A stretch of 53,519 nucleotides of DNA from Mesoaciditoga sp. (GCA_015489955.1 WFYR01000048.1:1-53519); one strand, 5' to 3'. Positions 1-10,679 are shown, numbered from the stretch's first letter. A program made the numbers and translations. The notes: a model not told the origin generated them from the letters alone.

Positions 1-156
1 GGGCTAGTTGTTATAATCATTGCTTTTGCGATCATCTGCTATCTTTCTGCTGTTGCCTTTTCCATACTCTTGCTATCTGAACTTTCGGTGCTTTTCGTAA
101 TGTTACTATTTATGTTGTTCTATAGGGTTAAATTAAAAAAAGGCAGCGTACGTTGA
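1..156 (+). CDS. C-terminal fragment of a membrane protein (5' end outside window)
   Basis: Frame 1 is open from base 1 to TGA at 154-156: GLVVIIIAFAIICYLSAVAFSILLLSELSVLFVMLLFMLFYRVKLKKGSVR; strongly hydrophobic with a basic tail. Confidence 0.6.
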   Translation, partial: GLVVIIIAFAIICYLSAVAFSILLLSELSVLFVMLLFMLFYRVKLKKGSVR

Positions 157-323
157 GTACTCAAAAAGTTGAATTTAATTGTGCTAAGTAGACCAAAATC
201 CTTCACATTTAACATTTCCAACGTTGTTATTTAACCATTTCTTCTTTTTGCTTCACAATATTTCATAGAAGGGGTGGTAAAATATATTTTGAGCATATGA
301 CTATAATGAAGGAGGTCAAGAGT

Positions 324-761
324 ATGGAAAGTAACGAAGTAAAACTGCAAGAATTTTTGATAGAAACGCAGTTTAAAGCAGATAAAACCTTGGCATTAAA
401 CAAAGGAAGGGAAATCATCACGACCGTTTCAGTGAGTCCGACCGGAAGTCATCCTGCCGCTCATTCTCCTGTGGAAACCATAATAGGGGCGTTAGGAGCA
501 TGCTTTCTCATAAATCTTCAAAGGTATTTCAATGAAAAACAAAAGAAGTTGACTGATTCGGATGTACATATGGAATTGAAAGGGTACAGGGATCCGAGTA
601 TTCCAAAACTTGTTAAAATCACTTACGTTGTAGAGATAAACGACAAGTTTGAGTTTGATCCAGAAACGCTGAAAGAATTCATGGAAAAGCAAAGCACAAC
701 CTACAGAACCCTGGAAAACTGTGTAGAAATTTCAGGAGAAATTAAAAAATTCTCAAATTGA
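324..761 (+). CDS. OsmC family protein
   Basis: OsmC-like sequence (SPTGSHPAAHSPVETIIGALGACF...). AAGGAGG SD 8 nt before ATG 324; the ORF track start at 297 has no SD. Confidence 0.85.
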   Translation: MESNEVKLQEFLIETQFKADKTLALNKGREIITTVSVSPTGSHPAAHSPVETIIGALGACFLINLQRYFNEKQKKLTDSDVHMELKGYRDPSIPKLVKITYVVEINDKFEFDPETLKEFMEKQSTTYRTLENCVEISGEIKKFSN

Positions 762-797
762 ATTAAAAAGAGCTCCGCTCAACTTAGTTTTTCTTCA

Positions 798-836
798 AAA
801 AGCACTTCCTTTTTTATTCGAGAAGGAAGTGCTTTT
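798..836 (+). terminator. Intrinsic terminator-like hairpin downstream of osmC-like gene
   Basis: Perfect 14-bp inverted repeat AAAAGCACTTCCTT / AAGGAAGTGCTTTT (798-811, 823-836). Confidence 0.75.
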
Positions 837-902
837 CGGTTTCTCATTATGAAATTTTTAGTGTAAAATTGAAAATGAAAATGTTGGTCAGGGGTGAATC
901 TT

Positions 903-1892
903 GTGAAAAAACTAAAGCTTGGTGTTTTGGGTATTTCGCACCATTTTGTAAAGAGAGTGCTTTTTCCTTTGAAAAGATCAAACAGCGTAGAAATAAGCGC
1001 CATTGCAAGCAGAAATAAGGAAAAGGCAAATGCTTTTGCCCAAAAGTACGAAATCAAAAAGGCCTACGCTTCTTACGAAGAGCTTCTTAAAGACAAAGAT
1101 ATCGATGCGATTTACATACCACTTCCAAACCATTTACACCTGGAATACATAAAAAAAGCGGCTGATGCCCACAAACATGTAATATGTGAAAAACCAATTG
1201 CTTTGAACTACGCAGAGGCGAAAGTAGCTTTTGAATACGCGCAAAAGAACAATGTTTTGCTTATGGAAGCTTTCATGTACAAACATCATCCACAATGGAT
1301 AAGAGTAAAAGAAATAGTTGAAAGCGGGGAAATTGGCGATGTTATATCAATTCACTGTTATTTTTCTTACGATAACAAAGATCCAAAAAACATACGCAAC
1401 GTTTTGGAATACGGCGGAGGCGCTCTCTTAGACATAGGCGTGTACGCCGTTTCAAGTGCAAGGTGGATTTTCAATGAAGAACCAACAAAAGTGCTTTCTA
1501 TTTTAGAAAGAGACAAAGAGTTTGGAGTAGACACGCTTGTTTCAGGAATTATGGATTTCAATGGAAAAAATTCCCTTTTCACCGTAGCCACTCAGGCTTT
1601 TCCCTCACAAAGCGTGGAGATATACGGAACCGATGGTTGGGTGAAAGTTGAAATTCCCTTCAACACCTTTCCAGATGTTCCAGCCAATTTGTTTGTTAAA
1701 ACTCATATTGGAAGCCGAGACGTGAAAGTGGGCCCAACCGATCACTACCTCTTGGAATTCGAATACTTTGCTAGAGCAATCGAAGAGAAACGCTCACTTT
1801 TTTCTTTTCAAAATGATTCTCTTCACAACATGAAAGTGATAGACGCTCTCTTCGAATCCGCAAGAGAAGAAAGTTGGGTGTTCGTAAAGTAG
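903..1892 (+). CDS. Gfo/Idh/MocA family oxidoreductase
   Basis: N-terminal Rossmann region plus HVICEKPIALNYAEA motif; SD AGGGGTGA before GTG 903 (ORF track opens at 894). Confidence 0.88.
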   Translation: MKKLKLGVLGISHHFVKRVLFPLKRSNSVEISAIASRNKEKANAFAQKYEIKKAYASYEELLKDKDIDAIYIPLPNHLHLEYIKKAADAHKHVICEKPIALNYAEAKVAFEYAQKNNVLLMEAFMYKHHPQWIRVKEIVESGEIGDVISIHCYFSYDNKDPKNIRNVLEYGGGALLDIGVYAVSSARWIFNEEPTKVLSILERDKEFGVDTLVSGIMDFNGKNSLFTVATQAFPSQSVEIYGTDGWVKVEIPFNTFPDVPANLFVKTHIGSRDVKVGPTDHYLLEFEYFARAIEEKRSLFSFQNDSLHNMKVIDALFESAREESWVFVK

Positions 1893-1905
1893 AAAGGCCC
1901 ATCTT

Positions 1906-2838
1906 TTATTCCAGAAAGACGACTTCGTTTCTCATCTTAGATTCGTACATTGCTTTGTCAGCTCTTTTTAAAATGCTGTCTTTGTTGTCGTCTTCACGGA
2001 TTTTAGTTACACCGACGGCAGCTGTAACCCTTCCAGCACAACTTTTTACAACAAGGCGTTCCTTTATATCTTTAATTCTTTTCATCATCACATTTACATC
2101 GGTCGAACGATCTATTTCAAATATGACAACGAATTCGTCTCCACCAAAACGGCTTGTACGTGGGCGAAAAACCTCATCTTCCTTTCGAACGAGACTTTGA
2201 AGTTCATCCGAAATTTTCTTTATTACTTTGTCTCCTTCTATATGACCGCATTTGTCATTTACGTTTTTGAAATTGTTTAAATCTAAGAGCACAGCGTACA
2301 TTTGCTTACCACGTTTGACAGCCGCGATCGCTTTTTCGAGATGGTTAAACATTTCTCTTTTGTTGTAAAGATTGGTGAGTGAATCCCTTGTGGAAAGGGT
2401 TTTAAGCTTTTTATTTAGGGCTTCAAGCTTATCGTATTCAGATATATCGTCAAAAGTTTCAACGGCTCCTATTACATTTCCAAATTTGTCACGCATTGGA
2501 ATAGCTTTAACTAAAATATGCTTTAATCCTTCCTTTTTTGTGTGAACCCAAACTTTCTTTTCAACCTTTGTTTCCTTTTCCACAGCTTCTACGAGCGGGC
2601 ATCTTCCAAAGCAAAGGTTTTCCCCTCTATCGTCTAAGTGCTTCAAAGGAGTTTCAAAGCATTTCTTCCCAACGATTTCACTCTCTTTAAAGCCTGTAAG
2701 CTCCTCGGCGCCTTTATTCCAGTAAAGAATGAGGCGTTCAGGCGTTACAAAGTAAACTCCTGTTGCCACGTTGTCAAGTATCTCTTCTATGGTGATAAGC
2801 GATACACGAGAAATTATTTTTTCTTCATTTTTCATCAA
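1906..2838 (-). CDS. PAS domain-containing diguanylate cyclase (GGDEF)
   Basis: PAS-like N-term (GVYFVTPERLILYWNKGAEELTGF) and GGDEF motif (RFGGDEFVVIFE). Confidence 0.92.
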   Translation of the reverse strand: MMKNEEKIISRVSLITIEEILDNVATGVYFVTPERLILYWNKGAEELTGFKESEIVGKKCFETPLKHLDDRGENLCFGRCPLVEAVEKETKVEKKVWVHTKKEGLKHILVKAIPMRDKFGNVIGAVETFDDISEYDKLEALNKKLKTLSTRDSLTNLYNKREMFNHLEKAIAAVKRGKQMYAVLLDLNNFKNVNDKCGHIEGDKVIKKISDELQSLVRKEDEVFRPRTSRFGGDEFVVIFEIDRSTDVNVMMKRIKDIKERLVVKSCAGRVTAAVGVTKIREDDNKDSILKRADKAMYESKMRNEVVFLE

Positions 2839-3098
2839 TCTCTTCTACTCCCGATCATCCTTATTCTTTTTTTTCCTTTTTTCACTATTAAAATGGATAA
2901 AAATATCAAGCCAGCCGTCATAGAAAATATGACTATCATTTTCACGAAGTTTTTATCAAATGATTGAATGCCTATACGAATTCCAGCGTAAACAAGCAAG
3001 GCAACTAAAAGCCAGATCACTATTTGTCCCAATAAAAGTGACGTCAGGTAAATGGCATCGGCTTGCTTTTCCAAATCTTCCTCATCTCTGTTTTTCAA
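2835..3098 (-). CDS. Small membrane protein, unknown function
   Basis: 87 aa with two hydrophobic segments; 4-nt overlaps with both neighbours. Confidence 0.65.
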   Translation of the reverse strand: MKNRDEEDLEKQADAIYLTSLLLGQIVIWLLVALLVYAGIRIGIQSFDKNFVKMIVIFSMTAGLIFLSILIVKKGKKRIRMIGSRRD

Positions 3099-3745
3099 GA
3101 ATCCACCACCTCTTTTTTGAGCTTTTTGGTGTAAAAATCTGCTATGCGTGTTGGTTCAGGAAGTTTATATCCCATTGAGGTTTTCAATGTGTACTCAATG
3201 CAATCCTCTAAATTCACGTAACTTCCAGGAGAAACGAAAAGCGGTTTAACGTTGTCCTTTGTGGTTAACACAACGCCTATTCTCCTATCTTTATCGTAAA
3301 GATAGGTATAATTCCCCCTTTTCTTTTCTGGCATTTCATACGTTCCATAAAGATGTGATTTTGCAACTCCTATGGAAGGTTTTCCGAGTTCCAATGCCAT
3401 ATGGGAGGCCAGTCCAAGATGGCGAGGGTGGGCTATTCCTTGTCCATCAAAAAAGAGCAGATCAGGCTCATTTTTCAACATCGAATAAACCTTTAAAATC
3501 GCCGGTCCTTCTCTAAAACTCAATAAGCCTGGAATGTACGGAATTTTCACCTTGGAAATTGTCCATTTCAATTCAACGATCTCCAACGTTTCAAAGTTCA
3601 GCACGACACCCACTGCCAATGCTTCTTCTTTTGAAAGAAAAGAAAGATCAAAACCGGCCACAAGTTTCGGTTGTCCTACAAGTTTTTGTAAAACTACTTT
3701 TGACGATAATTCCCGTTGAAGGGCTATCATTTCAGGTATTTTCAA
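3095..3745 (-). CDS. nfi: Endonuclease V (deoxyinosine 3'-endonuclease)
   Basis: VAGFDLSF, YIPGLLSFREGP, FFDGQGIAHPRHLGLASHMAL motifs with catalytic acidic residues intact. Confidence 0.93.
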   Translation of the reverse strand: MKIPEMIALQRELSSKVVLQKLVGQPKLVAGFDLSFLSKEEALAVGVVLNFETLEIVELKWTISKVKIPYIPGLLSFREGPAILKVYSMLKNEPDLLFFDGQGIAHPRHLGLASHMALELGKPSIGVAKSHLYGTYEMPEKKRGNYTYLYDKDRRIGVVLTTKDNVKPLFVSPGSYVNLEDCIEYTLKTSMGYKLPEPTRIADFYTKKLKKEVVDS

Positions 3746-4368
3746 TATACTTTACTTACCACCCATCTCAAATGTTTGTAAGGCTGACCAGTTGCGGACG
3801 AGATTGCCCTCATTACGAGAACGTTGGCATTCTTCGTACTTCCATCTTTAAATGACAACTGAACTTCTAATTTATACGCTGTGAACTGCGGGATATCCTC
3901 TCGCGCGTTTAGCATCGTTTGAATGGTCGAAATGTTGTAATTGGCGAGCAACGTGTTTAACTGTTGAGCGTTCAGATCCTTTGTAACGTAACCATTTTTC
4001 TTTAAAAATTCAAGACTTTTAGCATTCACAAAGGTATAATTTTTAAAGGCCTGGTTAACTTCTTCCTTTGAAAGCTTTGCTTTTTTCAAAATTTTAACGT
4101 CTTTTACATCTTTTCCAACGTACGTGAGCCAGAACGACTTTGCAATCTCAGATTCTGACACGTTTTTTGCTATTATCTGGTAAGTTCCGGCATTCATAAG
4201 GGCATTCGTGTAAATTGGATCTATTTCATCTATGCTTGCGTGAGTTCCATTTACAAGCACATCGTTTACCGTCTTGGTAAAATTGGCACTTAAAGCAAAA
4301 ACTCCCCACAGTGCAATGGCACCAGCTACCAGCGCAATAAGTATTTTTAGTTCTGTTGAGATCTTCAA
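3742..4368 (-). CDS. Membrane-anchored protein of unknown function
   Basis: TTG start at 4368 (LKISTELKILIALVAGAIALWGVFALS) with AGGAGG SD; TTGA overlap with the lepA stop; one N-terminal TM helix. Confidence 0.7.
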   Translation of the reverse strand: MKISTELKILIALVAGAIALWGVFALSANFTKTVNDVLVNGTHASIDEIDPIYTNALMNAGTYQIIAKNVSESEIAKSFWLTYVGKDVKDVKILKKAKLSKEEVNQAFKNYTFVNAKSLEFLKKNGYVTKDLNAQQLNTLLANYNISTIQTMLNAREDIPQFTAYKLEVQLSFKDGSTKNANVLVMRAISSATGQPYKHLRWVVSKVY

Positions 4369-6182
4369 TTTTTGTCCTCCTTTCCGATGCTCAATATGGA
4401 TAAAAATACGTCCTTTGAAATACTCACATTTCCAAGCATTCTCATTCTCTTTTTGCCTTCCTTTTGTTTTTTCAAAAGTTTCATCTTCCTCGTAACATCT
4501 CCTCCGTAACATTTTGCCAGAACATCTTTTCGATATGCTTTCACCGTCGCCCTTGCGATTATTCTACCACGCGCAGTTGCCTGAATTGGTATTTCAAACT
4601 GCTGACGTGGCATTTTTTCTGCAATGCTTTCAACTAACGCTTTTGCAACTTTGTACGCTTTGCTTTCGTGCACAACCGTACTTAGCGCTTCAACGGGTTC
4701 TTTGTTTACAAGGATTCCTATTTTAACTAACTTTGATTCCCTGTATTCCGCAAAATCGTAATCCATTGAAGCGTATCCATGGCTTATGGCTTTTATTTTA
4801 TCAAAAAAATCGAATATCATTTCAGACATTGGCATTTTAAAGTTCAAAGTTACCCTATTTTTACCCGCATTTTCAGTCGAAACGAATTCACCCCTCTTTT
4901 CATTTTGAATGAAATTCATCACAGCACCCATGGTATCTACCGGCGTCATAATACTCAAATCTACATATGGTTCTCTTATCCTTAAATAAGTACCTTCTTT
5001 TGGCATTTTTGCGGGATCCGTGATTCTAACGGTTTCACCGTTGTTCATTTCAACTTCGTACACGACATTTGGAGCAGTTGCTATAACATCTAGATTGTAT
5101 TCTCTTTCCAATCGTTCAACGACTATTTCCATATGAAGCAATCCTAAAAAGCCGCACCTAAAGCCAAATCCAAGTGCGGAAGAATTATCCGGTTCAAAAA
5201 CAAATGCCGCATCGTTAAGTTTGAATCTTTCCAATCCCTTCCTCAATTCTTCATAATCTTTTGGATCGGTTGGATAAAGGCCGGCGTAAACAACTGGCTT
5301 CGCCTCTTTATATCCCGGCAAAGGCTCTTTTGCTGGATTTACAGCCAGCGTTATGGTATCACCAACTCGCGCTTCTCGAGCCTCTCGCATTGAAGCGGCA
5401 ACGTAGCCAACTTCTCCGGCAGATAAAATATTCGTTGGTGTCATGTAAGGAGAAAAAATGCCAACTTCGACGACTTCATGAGTTGCCTTCGTAGACATCA
5501 TCTCTATCACGTCTTTCGTAGAAAGCTTCCCTTCAAAGATTCTCACATGTGCCACCACACCCTTGTATGGATCGTAATTTGCGTCGAATATCAAGGCGCG
5601 CAACTTGTCTTCAGGACTTCCTGAAGGTGCCGGTATCCTTTTAACAACCTCTTCCATGAGTTCTGGCACACCCTCACCGGTTTTCGCGCTTACCAAGAGA
5701 GTTTCTTCGGGCCTTATTCCTAAGGTATCGTATAGTTCGCGTTGCGTTTCCTCTACGTTGGCATTTGGCATGTCTATTTTGTTTATCACCGGCACTATTT
5801 CCAGGTTATTTTCTATAGCCAGATAAGCGTTTGCAACAGTTTGGGCTTCCACACCTTGAGTTGCATCAACCAAAAGTATGGCTCCTTCGCACGCGGCCAA
5901 ACTTCTAGAAACCTCGTAAGAAAAATCTACGTGTCCCGGCGTGTCTATAATATTTATTTCGTAAGCTTTCCCATCTTTAGCATTGTACAAAATCTTAACG
6001 GGTTGAGCTTTGATCGTTATTCCGCGTTCTTGCTCTATTTCCATGGTATCAAGGTATTGAGCGTGCATTTTTCTTGCCTCAACGCTGTTTGTAAGTTCAA
6101 GTATTCTGTCTGCCAATGTTGATTTTCCGTGATCTATATGGGCAATGATCGAAATGTTCCTTATCAAAGAATTATCAAACAT
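4365..6182 (-). CDS. lepA: Elongation factor 4 (LepA GTPase)
   Basis: MFDNSLIRNISIIAHIDHGKSTLADRILELT, DTPGHVDFSYEVSRSLAACEGAILLVDA, C-term KLLKKQKEGKKRMR; the ORF track start at 6245 is an upstream extension. Confidence 0.97.
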   Translation of the reverse strand: MFDNSLIRNISIIAHIDHGKSTLADRILELTNSVEARKMHAQYLDTMEIEQERGITIKAQPVKILYNAKDGKAYEINIIDTPGHVDFSYEVSRSLAACEGAILLVDATQGVEAQTVANAYLAIENNLEIVPVINKIDMPNANVEETQRELYDTLGIRPEETLLVSAKTGEGVPELMEEVVKRIPAPSGSPEDKLRALIFDANYDPYKGVVAHVRIFEGKLSTKDVIEMMSTKATHEVVEVGIFSPYMTPTNILSAGEVGYVAASMREAREARVGDTITLAVNPAKEPLPGYKEAKPVVYAGLYPTDPKDYEELRKGLERFKLNDAAFVFEPDNSSALGFGFRCGFLGLLHMEIVVERLEREYNLDVIATAPNVVYEVEMNNGETVRITDPAKMPKEGTYLRIREPYVDLSIMTPVDTMGAVMNFIQNEKRGEFVSTENAGKNRVTLNFKMPMSEMIFDFFDKIKAISHGYASMDYDFAEYRESKLVKIGILVNKEPVEALSTVVHESKAYKVAKALVESIAEKMPRQQFEIPIQATARGRIIARATVKAYRKDVLAKCYGGDVTRKMKLLKKQKEGKKRMRMLGNVSISKDVFLSILSIGKEDKN

Positions 6183-6186
6183 GTTT

Positions 6187-9100
6187 TTACCCCGCATTCG
6201 TTTCAGAAAATTCAGAAAGCTCCACCGGAATAACCGTGGATACACCGTTTACCATAGTAATGCCGTAAAGTGTATTCGCTCTTTCCATAACGATTTTGTT
6301 GTGCGTCATAACTATGAAATTTGAATCTTTGGAATATTCAACGAGCAAATTAACAAAACGCTGCGTGCTAAAATCGTCCAAAGCTGCATCCACTTCGTCA
6401 AGAATGTAAAAAGCGCTTGGATTTATCATCAAGAGCGAAAAAATAAGCGCAAGGCCCACTAATGATCGTTCACCACCGGAAAGCATGTAAAGTTTTTGAG
6501 TTCTTTTTCCCACGAGTTTGACGTTTATTTCCACTGGTGAATTCAACACGTCATCTGTGGTAAAAGAGAGGTAACCGCTACCATGAGAAAAAAGAATAGA
6601 TATCATCTTTCCGAATTTTTCGTTTATTACGTTTAAAGTTTCCTTAAGGAGATTCCTTGCTTCATCATCCGTTTTCTCTATGACATTTTCAAGTGAAGTT
6701 TTAGATCTTTCCAGATCTTTTTTCTGTTCCAATAATTCTTCATGCCTTTTTTCAACCTTGGAATATTCATCTATGGACGAAAGATCGACCGGGCCAAGAA
6801 ATTTCATCTTTTTTTCATAGCTTTCTATTTCTTCGGCTATGCTGTTTAGCTCTTCTTCATTTAAAATGGCGCATTCTTGCGTGTTCCCCCCCGCTTTTAA
6901 CAGTTCATCCAGTGAATTCTGTACAGCGTTTTCTAAAGATACTTTTTTTATTTCCAAAGCGTGTGCCTCTTCGCGATTTTTTTCTATTCTTTCTTTTTTT
7001 TCGTTTATCATTCTTTCGAGATTTTCCAATTTTTGAAGCGTTTGATCACGGTTGCCTTTGGAATTTTTAGATCTGCTGAAGAGATCTTCCATATCTTTTC
7101 TTACAGAAGAAAGATCTCTTTCAACGTTTTCAAGCCTTTCTTGTGATTGTTTCATATCATTCGCGATTTTTTCCATCCTGGCATTTATTTCTGAAATTTC
7201 GTTTTCTATTTCATCTACGCGTTTTGAAAGTCTAAAAGATTCCTTTTTATAACCTTCTGCCCTTTCTTTTAGCGAGTTCATGTTCATCCTGATGTCTATC
7301 ATCTTTTCTTGCAGGCTTTCTATTTCCTGTCGGTTTTTCAAGGTCTCAGTTTTATCGCCACTTAACTCTTCTTGAATTCGCGCAAGCCTTGAATTTATCT
7401 CTTCTACTTTCACATTGGATTCTTCAACTACTTTTTCATCTTTTTCTATCCTTTTCAAATAATCTTTCTGGAATTTCTCAAGGCTATCAACTTCTTTTTG
7501 CAAAGAAGCCAATTGTGCCAATATGGATTCTTTTGTACTTTTGGAATTGTTAAGTGAAAGGTTGTCCTGAAGCAGGGTTTTTTCGATGTCGTTTTTTTCT
7601 TTAAATGCTATTTCCCTGTCAATTTGAAGATCGGCTATTCTGGCATCTATTTCCTTCATTTGCTGCGAAATGGCAACGATCTTTCCTTCCACGTCCTTCA
7701 AAATTCTTCTTTGAGAAACAAAGTTAGATCTCTCAACACTTCCGCCCGTTATAGTTCCAGATGAAGATACGATTTGACCATCCAAACTAACTATTCTGGA
7801 ATGAAGTGCCTTTTTCCGTTTTAAGTCAATGGCATTTTGAAGACTTTCCACTACCAAATCGTGTGAAAACAAGAAATTGACCAGTCCTTCAAATCCTCGA
7901 ACGGCTTTTACCAATTTCGCCGCATATCCTACCATACCAGGAGCGGAAATGAGTGAAACGTTTATCACTGGCTCTCTGAGGTCTATCATGTCCATTGGTA
8001 TAAAAGTGGCTCTTCCCGTTCTGTTTCTTTTCAAGAATTCAACACATTTTCGGGCCACTTGTGAATCTTTTACCACCACGTTTTGAGCCCTACCGCCAAG
8101 CAAAACGGAGATCGCCGTTTCCACATCCTTTGGAACTTCAAGAAGATTCGCAACGACATCTATAACCCCGTCTATTTTTGCATTCATTATAGCCCTTACG
8201 GCGTTGGAATATCCCGCGTATTCTTCAATACTCCTTTTTAATATGTCTCTCTTTGAGTTGAGTTCCATCTTTTGAGAATTCAACTCGTTGTGATGTCTTT
8301 GAAGTTTCTCTATTTCCTCATCGATTTTCCGCCTTTTTTGTTCTATTTCGGAAAGTTTTTTATTCTTCTCTTCAAGTTTCTTGGCATAATCATTTTCTTT
8401 CTTCGATATTTCATCCAGTTTGTCTTGCAATTGAGCGGCTTTTTCCTTTTTTTCGTGAAGCTGCACCCGCAAAACCTCAAGGCGTTTCTTCAGATCTTTT
8501 ACATTTTCTATTGCTTTTGACTTCGCCACTTCAAGTGAATTCTTTTGTTTCGTCAAGGCGGAAATCTCAGATTCCATTTCGGCTTTTCTCTTTTCTATTC
8601 GAGAAATCTCTTCGGCTTTTGAATTGTAAACCTTTTCAAATTTTTCAAGCTCTTCGTTCATTTTAGAATAATCTTCGTCTAAGCTTGAAATAAGTCTTTT
8701 AAGTTCTCCTAATCTCTCAAGGCTCCTATCGACTTCAGAACGCATGGAATCTTTTTTTGTTCCCAGCTCAACGTAATTCGTTCTATCATTTGACAATTTT
8801 GAAGAGTACAGTTCTTTAAGGTTTGCCAGAGTTTTCTCTCTTTCTCTGTACTTTTCAAGTTCGTTTTCAAATCTTTTTATCTCTTCTTCGACTCCAGATG
8901 AAAGCTCTTTAAGCTCAGAGCTTTGAAGCTCTAATTCAAAAAGCTCTTTCTGTTCTTTTTCTATTTCTTCAGAGAGGTTTTTCAACTTTTCTTTAACTTC
9001 ATTCATCTTTGTGGAATTCAAAAAATAGAAGTGGCCAAAGTACGCTCTCTTCAATTTTTTCAATTTCTCTTCATATTCTTTATACCTTTTTGCCCTCTTC

Positions 9101-9708
9101 AATTTCAAGTTCAAAGAGCGAAGACCTCTTTCAACCTCAGAAATGATATCTTGGAGCCTCTGAAGGTTTTCCTCGACGCCAAAGAGCTTTGAAAGAGTTT
9201 CAGATTTTTTTGCCTTGTAAGTCGCAACGCTTGCCGCTTCTTCAACCAGGGCTTTTATTTGCTCTGGCGAAGAATTAACCAAATTGGATATTTCACCCTG
9301 ACCGACTATGGAATAAAGATCTTTTCCCGTCCCGGTACCGGTAAAAAGTGAGTTGATATCTTTCAGCCTTGTGGTCGAACCATTTAAAAAGTAAGAATTT
9401 TTTCCATCCGCGGTGAATATCCTTTCAACGCTTATTTCCTTGTTATTTTCATCAATAAAAACAGCCTTCACCCACGCTTTTTCCGCCTTTTTTACACTTG
9501 ATGAACCCGCATAAAGCACGTCTGAAGCATTTGACATTCTCAGTTTACTGCTTGCCCTTTCTCCGAATATCCATCTAACCGCGTCAACAACGTTCGACTT
9601 TCCAGAGCCGTTTGGTCCAACGATGCAAGTTATTCCCTTTGGAATATCAAACTTCACGTAATTTCCAAAAGATTTAAACCCTTCAACTTCTAACCTCACG
9701 AGTCGCAT
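6187..9708 (-). CDS. smc: Chromosome segregation protein SMC
   Basis: GPNGSGKSNVVDAVRW Walker A, long coiled coil, hinge (VISVLLGGRAQNVVV / TGGS), LSGGERSLVGLAL signature, YILDEVDAALDD Walker B. Confidence 0.97.
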   Translation of the reverse strand: MRLVRLEVEGFKSFGNYVKFDIPKGITCIVGPNGSGKSNVVDAVRWIFGERASSKLRMSNASDVLYAGSSSVKKAEKAWVKAVFIDENNKEISVERIFTADGKNSYFLNGSTTRLKDINSLFTGTGTGKDLYSIVGQGEISNLVNSSPEQIKALVEEAASVATYKAKKSETLSKLFGVEENLQRLQDIISEVERGLRSLNLKLKRAKRYKEYEEKLKKLKRAYFGHFYFLNSTKMNEVKEKLKNLSEEIEKEQKELFELELQSSELKELSSGVEEEIKRFENELEKYREREKTLANLKELYSSKLSNDRTNYVELGTKKDSMRSEVDRSLERLGELKRLISSLDEDYSKMNEELEKFEKVYNSKAEEISRIEKRKAEMESEISALTKQKNSLEVAKSKAIENVKDLKKRLEVLRVQLHEKKEKAAQLQDKLDEISKKENDYAKKLEEKNKKLSEIEQKRRKIDEEIEKLQRHHNELNSQKMELNSKRDILKRSIEEYAGYSNAVRAIMNAKIDGVIDVVANLLEVPKDVETAISVLLGGRAQNVVVKDSQVARKCVEFLKRNRTGRATFIPMDMIDLREPVINVSLISAPGMVGYAAKLVKAVRGFEGLVNFLFSHDLVVESLQNAIDLKRKKALHSRIVSLDGQIVSSSGTITGGSVERSNFVSQRRILKDVEGKIVAISQQMKEIDARIADLQIDREIAFKEKNDIEKTLLQDNLSLNNSKSTKESILAQLASLQKEVDSLEKFQKDYLKRIEKDEKVVEESNVKVEEINSRLARIQEELSGDKTETLKNRQEIESLQEKMIDIRMNMNSLKERAEGYKKESFRLSKRVDEIENEISEINARMEKIANDMKQSQERLENVERDLSSVRKDMEDLFSRSKNSKGNRDQTLQKLENLERMINEKKERIEKNREEAHALEIKKVSLENAVQNSLDELLKAGGNTQECAILNEEELNSIAEEIESYEKKMKFLGPVDLSSIDEYSKVEKRHEELLEQKKDLERSKTSLENVIEKTDDEARNLLKETLNVINEKFGKMISILFSHGSGYLSFTTDDVLNSPVEINVKLVGKRTQKLYMLSGGERSLVGLALIFSLLMINPSAFYILDEVDAALDDFSTQRFVNLLVEYSKDSNFIVMTHNKIVMERANTLYGITMVNGVSTVIPVELSEFSETNAG

Positions 9709-10679
9709 TTGGATATCTCCTTAAGCTTGACAATGTGTTCTTTTAGCCACTTTTTAAATGATATTGTGGCGTTTTCCGATTCAACCCATATTTTACCATC
9801 TTCTTTAAATTCAACCTTTAAATCTTTGTTTCTTCCCACTATCTGTGACCTGAGTTTATCAGGCGCGTGAACTTTTAAGGCGTTTGTGGAGATTAGAAAT
9901 TTTCTGTACAGCGCTGCCCTTGCCAATTCTCCAAAAGCTGGGTGGTATGGTCCTCCAACAACGTTGGGAAGGGTTTGAGCATCCTGGTACATACCCAATC
10001 TTTCTATGGTGATGTTGGAATCTAAGAAAATTGCCACCATGTCGGACACCCAATCAAGAGCTTCTTTTAGCGTTTGAGGAACGTATTTTTTTTGAATGTA
10101 CAAACGCTCTAATTCCGTTTCTTTCAGCACTAAAGTTGGGTGTATTCTGACGGCATCCACATTTAAATTTGCCACCTCAAAAGCGGAAAAAAGAGATTTC
10201 GACTTCGTATCTTTTGGAAGCCCTGTCATTAGATGGACTGAGACCTTCACGTTTGCTTTAGTTAAAGATTTAATGGCATTTTTCACATCTTTTGCGCTGT
10301 GATAACGTTTGGAAGCTTCTAACACGTCTTCACACATAGACTGGGCTCCAATCTCAACAAACGTTACGTGGTGATTGGATAAAAATTCGGCGTCTTCTAT
10401 TTCATCTGGCCTTGTTGAGATTCTTATTCTGGTTATACCTATTTTCAAAGCGCACTCTTCAACTCTTAAAAGTATTTCTTTCCATTCTTTTATACCGGTA
10501 AAAGTACCACCGTAAAGAGCGATTTCGGAATTTTCATCGCCATGGTAAAAAGCGTAAGCTTTTTTTATCTCTTCGCAAATTGATAACGGTACTCTTTTCA
10601 TCGTTGCCATCCACTCATTGCAAAAGACGCACCTGTATTTGCACCCTGCATTTGGGAAGAAAATTGGAATTATTTTCAA
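9696..10679 (-). CDS. Radical SAM protein, Elp3/COG1243-like, lacking an acetyltransferase domain
   Basis: PNAGCKYRCVFCNE CxxxCxxC-type motif, ALYGGTFTG; position between rnc and smc. Confidence 0.85.
   Translation of the reverse strand: MKIIPIFFPNAGCKYRCVFCNEWMATMKRVPLSICEEIKKAYAFYHGDENSEIALYGGTFTGIKEWKEILLRVEECALKIGITRIRISTRPDEIEDAEFLSNHHVTFVEIGAQSMCEDVLEASKRYHSAKDVKNAIKSLTKANVKVSVHLMTGLPKDTKSKSLFSAFEVANLNVDAVRIHPTLVLKETELERLYIQKKYVPQTLKEALDWVSDMVAIFLDSNITIERLGMYQDAQTLPNVVGGPYHPAFGELARAALYRKFLISTNALKVHAPDKLRSQIVGRNKDLKVEFKEDGKIWVESENATISFKKWLKEHIVKLKEISKCDS

Noticed and set aside
153-164. Perfect 12-bp palindrome TTGAGTACTCAA overlapping the stop of the first partial CDS
   Set aside because: No loop for an RNA hairpin, no second copy noticed, and no promoter context; single short palindromes are expected by chance.
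1851-1865. TTCGAATCC tRNA T-loop-like string (also near 38565)
   Set aside because: Inside well-supported coding sequence with no cloverleaf around it; no tRNA genes found.
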